NCBI GenBank assembly: GCA_038205115.1
Contig: JBBRCE010000036.1
Location: 1-52,088, forward strand
Source: JBBRCE01 sp038205115
GTDB lineage: Bacteria; Planctomycetota; Planctomycetia; Pirellulales; JBBRCE01
Direction: 5' to 3'
DNA: 52,088 nucleotides
Every line of letters starts with the position of its first letter. Position 1 is the stretch's first letter. A program made the translations under genes and the position numbers. This document shows positions 46,721 to 52,088 of this stretch, in pieces. The notes under the pieces were generated by a model that had not been told where the DNA came from, did no database searches, and worked only from the letters and a program-made list of their open reading frames with translations.

Positions 46721-47581
46721 GTGGGCATCGCAAAATACATCAAGCTAGCTTTTCGCAACCGCTGGAATTTACTGGCCTTAACCGGCGGCGCCGTGCTCGC
46801 TTTGTTGAGCCCCCACATCGACGCCGTACTGGCGCTGGTGGCCGCGTGCGAACTCGGTTACCTGGGCTTCGTGGGCACGCATCCCAAATTTCAGCGGTAC
46901 ATCGATATCCAAGCCGCCGAGGCCGCGCGCAGCCAGAATTCGATGAGCAGCCACGAGATGTTGCAACAGATCACGCAGAAGTTGCCGCGCGAATCGCTGC
47001 AGCGATTTGAGTCGTTACAGCGGCAATGTTTGGAACTGAAGCAGATCGCCGACGAACTCAAGCATCCTGGCGCCGCCGCCATGGATTCGCGGCTCGAAGG
47101 CGCGCAGATGAGCAGCCTGGATAAATTGCTGTGGATCTATCTACGCATGCTCTACACGCAGTTTGCGCTGTCGCGTTTTCTGCAGAAAACCAGCGATACG
47201 CAAATCAATCGCGACATTGCCGACCTTGAGCAGAACCTCGCCCGGATCCCCGACGATAACGACTCCCAGCGCCAACGGATGCGGGCAGCCATTCAAGACA
47301 ATCTCGTGACCAGCCGCTCCCGGCTCGCCAACCTCAAACGCGCGCAAGACAACTTCACGCTGGTCAAATTGGAACTCGATCGGCTGGAAAATAAAATTCG
47401 CTCGCTCAGCGAAATGGCCGTCAATCGCCAAGAGCCCGAGTTCATCAGCGGCCAAGTGGATCAAGTGGCTTCCAGCATGGTCGAAACCGAACGCACCATG
47501 AACGAATTGCAATTCATCACCGGACTCGACACCCCGCAGGACGAAGCGCCGGAACTGCTGCGGGCAAAAGTCGTGCAGTGA
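46721..47581 (+). CDS. Membrane-anchored coiled-coil protein of unknown function
   Basis: The 286-residue product starts at a GTG preceded by a GGAAAG-like purine run. Two short hydrophobic segments near the N terminus (WNLLALTGGAVLALL, AVLALVAACELGYLGFV) form a hairpin-like membrane anchor. The rest is alpha-helical and rich in Gln, Arg, Leu and Glu (LQRFESLQRQCLELKQIADE, FTLVKLELDRLENKIRSLSE), which suggests a long coiled coil. I do not recognise the family. It follows the ABC operon in the same direction with a 60-base gap, so it may assist the transporter or merely be a neighbour. No catalytic motif was seen. Confidence 0.72.
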   Translation: MGIAKYIKLAFRNRWNLLALTGGAVLALLSPHIDAVLALVAACELGYLGFVGTHPKFQRYIDIQAAEAARSQNSMSSHEMLQQITQKLPRESLQRFESLQRQCLELKQIADELKHPGAAAMDSRLEGAQMSSLDKLLWIYLRMLYTQFALSRFLQKTSDTQINRDIADLEQNLARIPDDNDSQRQRMRAAIQDNLVTSRSRLANLKRAQDNFTLVKLELDRLENKIRSLSEMAVNRQEPEFISGQVDQVASSMVETERTMNELQFITGLDTPQDEAPELLRAKVVQ

Positions 47582-47623
47582 CGCCCGGCCAGTGCTGCGC
47601 CGCGCGACTGCGGCCGTAGGCAA

Positions 47624-48079
47624 TTACCGATTGTCCGGCTCGGGTTGCGGATTGGCAGCTTTTGGTTCCAGTTGCAACGACGCGGAATTGATGCAGTAGC
47701 GCAGGCCGCTGGGGCCGGGTCCGTCGTCAAACACATGCCCTAAGTGCGCGCCGCACTTTTTGCAGACGACTTCCGTGCGGCGCATGAAATGGCTGTTGTC
47801 GGCATGCTCTTGTACGGCTGCGGCGTTTTTGGGCGCGGAGAAACTGGGCCAACCACAGCCGGAATCGAATTTGTCGTCCGAAGCAAATAGCGGCTCGTGG
47901 CAACAAATGCAGCGATACGTGCCGGCATCGTGCGCGTCCCAGTACGCGCCGGTGAATGCCCGCTCGGTGCCTTTTTTCCGCGTCACCGCGTACTGCTCCG
48001 GCGTCAAGCGGGCTCGCCATTGCTCGTCGGTCATTGCGGCAGGATCGTCGGGCAGTGGTGGCATTTCAGATGGCGACAT
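47624..48079 (-). CDS. msrB: Peptide methionine-R-sulfoxide reductase
   Basis: The 151-residue product has the MsrB pattern: AFTGAYWDAHDAGTYRCICC, GCGWPSFSAP, KCGAHLGHVFDDGPGPSG and RYCINSASL. The two CxxC pairs (CICC and CKKC) bind structural zinc, and the Cys in RYCINS is the catalytic residue that reduces methionine-R-sulfoxide. The start at 48079 is chosen because AGGAG stands seven bases upstream; the frame stays open to 48226. There is no N-terminal MsrA domain and no clear signal peptide, so it is a cytoplasmic single-domain MsrB. Confidence 0.95.
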   Translation of the reverse strand: MSPSEMPPLPDDPAAMTDEQWRARLTPEQYAVTRKKGTERAFTGAYWDAHDAGTYRCICCHEPLFASDDKFDSGCGWPSFSAPKNAAAVQEHADNSHFMRRTEVVCKKCGAHLGHVFDDGPGPSGLRYCINSASLQLEPKAANPQPEPDNR

Positions 48080-48251
48080 ACTTTTGCTCCTGCGACGTGT
48101 TAGCCTGACGCGCGGTCGGCAAATTCCAAAAACCCACCGCAACGGCGATAACCAAACCCGCGGCGGAAGCGATGCCTGTGCATAATATTGCAGCTTTCGC
48201 CCAGCCGGCGCTCGTGCGTCGGACACGAGTTGTTAAACAGCTTACTCCCAT
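48066..48251 (-). CDS. Possible small membrane protein overlapping the msrB start
   Basis: A 61-residue frame starting MGVSCLTTRVRRTSAG contains one good membrane helix (AAILCTGIASAAGLVIAVAV) followed by GFWNLP and a short polar tail. Its stop lies within the first codons of msrB, an overlap of 14 bases, which would couple translation. An in-frame ATG at 48296 gives a longer form. There is no recognisable family, and composition alone does not prove that it is expressed. Confidence 0.22.
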   Translation of the reverse strand: MGVSCLTTRVRRTSAGWAKAAILCTGIASAAGLVIAVAVGFWNLPTARQANTSQEQKYVAI

Positions 48252-48524
48252 TGTTCGCCGGGGCTCGAAAATATTCAACCCTGCGGCGCGAAGCATCCGA
48301 CCGGGCGGCGGCTCAATTTTCTCGTTTCTTCGAGCTATTCTGCCTGGTGAGTCAATGACCGAAATTATCGGTCGTAATAACATCCAAGCGGTCATTATTC
48401 CGATGCTGTCATTGCGATCCACGAATCGTTGGTGGGATTCGGGCAGCAACTCGAAAAACATCCTGTTTGTCCATCGTTGACAGCTTGAATGAGCCGGTAT
48501 ATTTTGGATGATGAGTGACCAAAC

Positions 48525-48553
48525 TTGACTGGTGGTTGTGTTTACGACATGAG
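48525..48553 (+). promoter_or_regulatory. Possible promoter of the toxin-antitoxin-like operon
   Basis: TTGACT (48525-48530) matches the -35 consensus at five of six positions. A 17-base spacer leads to CATGAG (48548-48553), only a weak -10. The palindrome begins three bases further on, where a repressor would cover the start of transcription. Confidence 0.3.
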
Positions 48554-48555
48554 GC

Positions 48556-48577
48556 CGAATCGTCGTACGACGATTCG
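48556..48577. promoter_or_regulatory. Perfect 22-bp palindrome, candidate operator
   Basis: The half-site CGAATCGTCGT at 48556-48566 is followed directly by its exact reverse complement to 48577. A perfect 22-base palindrome is unlikely by chance in 52 kb. It sits 70 bases upstream of the first gene of the small pair and just downstream of the possible promoter, as in toxin-antitoxin operons that are repressed by their own antitoxin. It could instead bind an unrelated dimeric regulator. Confidence 0.6.
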
Positions 48578-48647
48578 AGAGATTCGTTCCGCATGCGGCG
48601 AGTGGGTTTGTGTTTGGGTGTCGAGTTGTTGAAGTCGAGGCGCGAGA

Positions 48648-49139
48648 ATGTCCACGCAAACTTTTGCTCGGTTCGATTCCGTCGAACGCCGTTCAGGATT
48701 CTACCGCCAAGCAGCAACTTCTGAAGCGGACAAGTTTCGTCAAAACTCCGCGGATTCTTCACTCTGCTTTGACCTTGCCGAAATTGTTGATCAAGGGTGC
48801 GGTTTGTATCACAGTGTCAACAAGCTCGATGAAGATTGGCGCACGATGATCGCGGATCGCCGTTGCGAATATGACTCCGCACTTGAAGCACGCCTGGAGA
48901 AACTCTATCACGACTGGCTCGGTACCTCGCGCGCCGTTCTGGACATTTATCGCGCGGTCGAATCGCAGTATGCAAATTTCGGTTATGACCTCGCCCAGAT
49001 CGATGACTTGCATCGAGCGGTTCGGGAGGTTGAAGGAATTTTCACCAAAGATTCGGGGTTCTTTTGTTCCGACAAGTTCGTTGAACTTCGAGATGCGGCA
49101 ATTGACGATCATCGCGGCGGAAACACAACCAAGGTCTAG
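48648..49139 (+). CDS. Hypothetical protein, possible antitoxin partner
   Basis: The 163-residue product is not recognised. It is acidic and largely alpha-helical (RCEYDSALEARLEKLYHDWL, DDLHRAVREVEGIFTKDS), with three cysteines. It has no signal peptide or membrane segment and no evident helix-turn-helix. Its stop is three bases before the RelE/ParE-like gene, so the two are cotranscribed. The position suggests that it neutralises or regulates that product, but it is longer than most antitoxins, and this role is inferred from context only. Confidence 0.55.
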   Translation: MSTQTFARFDSVERRSGFYRQAATSEADKFRQNSADSSLCFDLAEIVDQGCGLYHSVNKLDEDWRTMIADRRCEYDSALEARLEKLYHDWLGTSRAVLDIYRAVESQYANFGYDLAQIDDLHRAVREVEGIFTKDSGFFCSDKFVELRDAAIDDHRGGNTTKV

Positions 49140-49142
49140 CTG

Positions 49143-49451
49143 ATGTCGATGGGAAGCTCTCGGCAGCAGAACTGTCGAACGAAAGGCTACAGAGTCCAGC
49201 TGGAGAAGCTTCCCAAGACGATCAGAAGAATTGTTGATGCGCAGTTCGAGCAGTTTCTCAAGTACATGTACCATCCCTCGCTCAACAACGAGAGTATCGA
49301 AGATAATAAACGAGGTCGGCATCGGAACGGATCTCGTTCGGTTCGGATTACGCTTCGATATCGTGCGCTATACGTTGTTGATGGCGATATGAATGTCTGG
49401 TACTGGGTAGGATCGCACGAAGATTACAACGATTTCATCGGCAAAACTTAG
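49143..49451 (+). CDS. RelE/ParE-superfamily toxin-like protein
   Basis: The 102-residue product matches the short RelE/ParE fold. It has an N-terminal basic helix (LEKLPKTIRRIVDAQFEQFL), then strands SRSVRITLRYRALYVVDGDM and VWYWVGSHEDYNDFIG. The closing WYWVGSHEDYN block resembles a subgroup of ParE/HigB-like toxins ending in a xxWYWIGSHxEY motif. Such toxins cleave mRNA or block gyrase; which one applies here is not clear. A perfect 12-base palindrome (tcgcaattgcga) at 49462-49473 lies 10 bases past its stop. The upstream gene is the candidate antitoxin. Confidence 0.62.
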   Translation: MSMGSSRQQNCRTKGYRVQLEKLPKTIRRIVDAQFEQFLKYMYHPSLNNESIEDNKRGRHRNGSRSVRITLRYRALYVVDGDMNVWYWVGSHEDYNDFIGKT

Positions 49452-49722
49452 CAATTTCGAATCGCAATTGCGAAGTGAGGTGCCGGCTGCGACGCGGGGA
49501 CCGCTTGTTCCTCCCCTGTCGGATTGGCGATATGCTTGAGAATCGACCGCCTGATCGCTTCTGATCCATTCGACCTACGTGCCCTGCTTGAACGTCCAAG
49601 CGTACAAACAGTCCGCCAGTATCGCGGATAGCTGCCCGCGTTTCGCAGCGGTTGACCATCTGCCCCCGGAGCGACCACAATAGTCCTTTATCGGCGCGAT
49701 ACCTCACTCATACGGATTGGGC

Positions 49723-51360
49723 ATGACCAAACACATCTTTGTGACCGGCGGCGTGGTGAGTTCGCTCGGCAAAGGCTTGACCAGCGCTTCGATCGGCATG
49801 TTGCTGGAAGCGCACGGCCTCTCGGTGCGGATGCAAAAGCTCGATCCGTACATCAATGTCGATCCCGGCACGATGAGCCCCTATCAGCACGGCGAAGTGT
49901 ACGTGCTGGACGACGGCAGCGAAACCGATCTGGACCTGGGCCACTACGAGCGATTCACCAACAGCCCGCTCACCCGCGATTCCAATTACACCACCGGCCA
50001 GATTTATCTATCGGTGATCAATAAGGAACGCCGCGGCGAATTTCTCGGCAAGACCGTGCAGGTCATTCCGCACATCACCAACGAAATCAAGTCGGTGGTC
50101 CGCAAATTGGCCGACGAATCGGTGGACGTGGTGATCACGGAAATCGGCGGCACCGTGGGCGATATCGAAAGCCAGCCGTTTTTGGAGGCAATCCGCCAGT
50201 TGCCGCTGGATATCGGCAAAGAAAACTGCCTGTTCATCCATTTGACGCTGGTTCCGTATCTGAAGGCGGCCGGCGAATTGAAAACCAAGCCCACGCAGCA
50301 TTCCGTGGGCCTACTGCGGCAAATCGGCATTCAGCCCGACGTGCTGATCTGCCGAACCGAGCGTTCGATCAGCCGCGAAGACCGCGAGAAGATCGCGCTG
50401 TTTTGCAACGTGCCGCTGGAGGCCGTGATCGAAGAGAAGGACAAGGATTTTTCAATTTACGAAGTACCGCAGAGCCTGGTCGATAACGCGCTGGATCAAC
50501 TGATCATTCGCCGTTTGAATCTGCCGGCCGGCAAATTGAAGATGGATTGCTGGCAAGATATTTTGCATCGCCTGCGATTTCCGGAGCACGAAATCAGCAT
50601 CGCCGTGGTTGGCAAATATGCCGAACATCGCGACGCCTATAAGTCGATCTACGAATCCATCGATCATGCCGGCATTCACCACCGCGCCCAAATTCGCATT
50701 AATCCGATCCACAGCGAAGAAATCGAGCGCGAAGGCCCGGAGCGTTTGCTCAGCGGCTACGACGGCCTGCTCGTGCCCGGCGGGTTTGGCGAACGCGGTA
50801 TCGAAGGCAAGGTGGACGCCATTCGCTTTGCCCGCGAACGCAATATTCCCTTCCTCGGCATCTGCCTGGGCATGCAGTGCGCGGTGATCGAATACGCGCG
50901 CAACGTGGTTGGACTGACGGGTGCGCATTCCACCGAGTTCCACAAAGATACGCCGCATCCGGTGATTTGCCTGCTGAACGACCAGCGGACCATTACGGAC
51001 AAAGGCGGCACCATGCGGCTTGGCGCGCAAACCTGTCGGCTGGATCCGGCTAGTCGAGCGCTGGCCGCCTACGGCCGCGACTCGATCGAGGAACGTCACC
51101 GCCATCGCTACGAATTCAATAACGTTTATCGCCAGCAGTTCGAGGCGCACGGGATGTTGATTGCAGGCAGCAAGCCCGACGGTTCGCTGGTGGAGATCGT
51201 CGAAGTGCCGGACCATCCGTGGTTTGTGGCGGTGCAGTTCCATCCGGAGTTCAAATCCAAACCCACCGCCGCACATCCGCTGTTTGCCGGATTCGTCGCC
51301 GCTGCCATCGAGCGGAACGCGACGCGCGGCGAAATGCGTCCGGTTGGTGAAGCCAAGTAA
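49723..51360 (+). CDS. pyrG: CTP synthase
   Basis: The 545-residue product has a synthetase domain with MTKHIFVTGGVVSSLGKGLT (P-loop), LDPYINVDPGTMSPYQHGEV and ITEIGGTVGDIESQPFLEAI. A glutamine amidotransferase domain follows with GLLVPGGFGERG, the catalytic Cys in FLGICLGMQCAV and the His/Glu pair in VQFHPEFKSKP. It makes CTP from UTP, ATP and glutamine. The ATG at 49723 is chosen; a TTG two codons earlier lacks support. The 270-base gap upstream holds only the small palindrome after the toxin-like gene. The start of a formylglycine-enzyme-like gene lies 39 bases downstream. Confidence 0.97.
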   Translation: MTKHIFVTGGVVSSLGKGLTSASIGMLLEAHGLSVRMQKLDPYINVDPGTMSPYQHGEVYVLDDGSETDLDLGHYERFTNSPLTRDSNYTTGQIYLSVINKERRGEFLGKTVQVIPHITNEIKSVVRKLADESVDVVITEIGGTVGDIESQPFLEAIRQLPLDIGKENCLFIHLTLVPYLKAAGELKTKPTQHSVGLLRQIGIQPDVLICRTERSISREDREKIALFCNVPLEAVIEEKDKDFSIYEVPQSLVDNALDQLIIRRLNLPAGKLKMDCWQDILHRLRFPEHEISIAVVGKYAEHRDAYKSIYESIDHAGIHHRAQIRINPIHSEEIEREGPERLLSGYDGLLVPGGFGERGIEGKVDAIRFARERNIPFLGICLGMQCAVIEYARNVVGLTGAHSTEFHKDTPHPVICLLNDQRTITDKGGTMRLGAQTCRLDPASRALAAYGRDSIEERHRHRYEFNNVYRQQFEAHGMLIAGSKPDGSLVEIVEVPDHPWFVAVQFHPEFKSKPTAAHPLFAGFVAAAIERNATRGEMRPVGEAK

Positions 51361-51399
51361 ACGCTCGGCATGTTCTCAAAAACTCGCCTGTAGACAGAA

Positions 51400-51981
51400 A
51401 TGCGATCCTGGATCATCTTTCAGATGGTGCTTTTGGTATCAGCGAGTTGCGCGTTCGCTGGTGACGTGGACAGCAAGCAGTCCGGACAAACCGACCGAGC
51501 CGCGGGCACTCCGCGAGAGGACAATGAACTCAAATTGCGTTTGGTCTGGTGCCCCAGTGGGGAGTTCGTGATGGGCAGTCCCGAATCAGAAATCGGTCCA
51601 TTTGCTCCATATGGCAAGCATTTTGAGAATGAGAAGCAAGTCAAAGTCAAATTGACCAAAGGGTTTTGGATGGGCGAGACGACGGTCACCCAAAGCCAGT
51701 GGAAGTCCGTCATGCAGACAGGGCCGTGGTCAGGGAAAATGGAGACTAAGGAAGGCGCGGACTATCCGGCCACCGATGTTTCGCTCAAAAACGCGATGGA
51801 ATTTTGTAAAAAACTGACCGACAAAGAACGTGCGAGCGGCCGAATTGACAAGACCGAGCATTACATATTGCCGACTGAGGCTCAGTGGGAATACGCCTGT
51901 CGGGCGGGAACGAAAACAGCTTACTTTTTCGGGGATTCAAGCGATGACCTAGTGCGTCATCCAGTCTTAATTTTCGGGTAG
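51400..51981 (+). pseudogene. SUMF1/formylglycine-generating-enzyme-like gene, truncated by a transposon
   Basis: The first about 184 codons read as a secreted SUMF1-like protein. They give a signal peptide (MRSWIIFQMVLLVSASCAFA), then LVWCPSGEFVMGSPESEIG, VKLTKGFWMGETTVTQSQWK, YPATDVSLKNAMEFCKKL and LPTEAQWEYACRAGTKTAYF. After FGDSSDDL the frame enters foreign sequence (VRHPVLIFG, stop). The complete domain needs about 80 more residues, with the active-site region, so the gene is broken. In planctomycetes such proteins may activate sulfatases or be structural relatives; here it is probably not functional unless the rest is translated elsewhere. Confidence 0.82.
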
Positions 51982-52088
51982 AGTCGCTTGAGTTTCAGGC
52001 GTGCGTTTTCGATTTTGAATTGCCAGTCGACGCCGCGTTGTTTGTCGTTGGTCTTGGTTGACCAAGCTGCGATTTCTGATTGCAAGAG
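51949..52088 (-). mobile_element. Right-edge insertion sequence inside the SUMF1-like gene
   Basis: The coding pattern of the SUMF1-like gene stops at about 51949, where a TA dinucleotide precedes gtgcgtcatcc. Beyond it the minus strand encodes the C terminus of a transposase. IS630-family elements insert at TA, which fits the junction. The terminal inverted repeat cannot be confirmed because the other end is outside the window. Confidence 0.68.
51957..52088 (-). CDS. Transposase C-terminal fragment, probably IS630 family
   Basis: Minus-strand translation from the window edge gives 43 residues, LLQSEIAAWSTKTNDKQRGV followed by DWQFKIENARLKLKRLYPKI and KTG, then a TGA at 51957-51959. The ending with W, DWQF, NAR and KLKRLYP is characteristic of IS630-type transposases. 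The rest of the enzyme, including the DDE residues, lies outside the window. The gene points away from the interrupted host gene and ends inside the element's terminus. Confidence 0.68.
   Translation of the reverse strand, partial: LLQSEIAAWSTKTNDKQRGVDWQFKIENARLKLKRLYPKIKTG

Larger units (their letters stand above)
48252..48647. other. Intergenic region upstream of the toxin-antitoxin-like pair
   Basis: The roughly 400 bases carry the promoter and palindrome described separately. Local sequence is less GC-rich than the flanks (for example gtatattttggatgatgag), which fits an acquired segment. No RNA gene or repeat copy was recognised. Confidence 0.4.

Noticed and set aside
48660..48690. A second ggttcgattcc resembling a tRNA T-loop
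   Set aside because: No surrounding cloverleaf; it lies within the first gene of the small pair.

Overview
The window is about 52 kb of GC-rich bacterial chromosome, almost certainly from a planctomycete and probably from the Pirellulales. Several gene types point there together: a serine/threonine kinase fused to WD40 propellers, a PVC-type c-heme protein with a glucose-dehydrogenase-like propeller and HEAT repeats, a YTV-repeat wall protein, a giant secreted protein with an LEDRRVLSA (LEPR-XLL-like) leader motif, TadE/VWA pilus-type genes, and a dihydropteroate-synthase-like gene of the kind linked to tetrahydromethanopterin in this phylum. No rRNA, tRNA or CRISPR array was found.

Layout. 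1-2.2 kb: the 5' part of an outer-membrane porin-like gene that runs off the left edge, then a secreted CBM9-like protein. 2.2-5.1 kb: an orphan sigma-54 response regulator and a secreted alpha/beta hydrolase. 5.1-5.5 kb: a MITE-like repeat with terminal inverted repeats. 5.6-8.2 kb: a minus-strand Tad-like operon (HAMP-like membrane protein, TadE, VWA/TadG, TadE). 8.4-10.6 kb: a secreted transglutaminase-like protein and an esterase, with a second repeat copy just upstream. 11.0-15.9 kb: a FabD-like gene divergent from a tightly coupled operon of SDR with altered active site, DHPS-like protein and PabB. 15.9-28.7 kb: two giant minus-strand genes, a kinase with 21 WD40 blades and a 2.4-kDa-residue-scale repeat adhesin (about 2,416 residues). 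29-33 kb: a planctomycete-specific secreted protein, a single-domain response regulator, a family 2 glycosyltransferase and a HemW-like radical SAM protein. 33.3-38.8 kb: the PVC heme protein, convergent with the YTV protein, sharing a clear hairpin terminator. 39.2-41.7 kb: a PabC-like aminotransferase convergent with ribonuclease Y. 41.7-42.9 kb: 1.2 kb without a recognisable gene. 42.9-47.6 kb: a four-gene ABC transporter cluster whose substrate-binding protein is fused to an OmpA-type peptidoglycan-binding domain. 47.6-49.5 kb: msrB and a probable toxin-antitoxin-like pair behind a perfect 22-bp palindrome. 49.7 kb to the end: pyrG and a formylglycine-generating-enzyme-like gene cut by a transposon, probably IS630 family, that runs off the right edge.

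How the genes fit together. PabB (with the PabC-like protein 23 kb away) would supply para-aminobenzoate, and the DHPS-like protein in the same operon would be expected to work on a pterin, so the 12.3-15.9 kb operon reads as a pterin-cofactor unit with an SDR of unusual active site. The ABC cluster reads as an importer whose binding protein is tethered at the inner membrane and at peptidoglycan. Much of the rest is cell-surface biology: porin, giant repeat protein, YTV protein, Tad-like proteins and secreted hydrolases.

The most interesting leads are the binding protein-OmpA importer, the SDR/DHPS-like/PabB operon, the palindrome-controlled small gene pair and the hairpin-rich repeat family. 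Two genes cut by the window edges (porin-like at left, transposase at right) were found by direct translation of the edge sequence.
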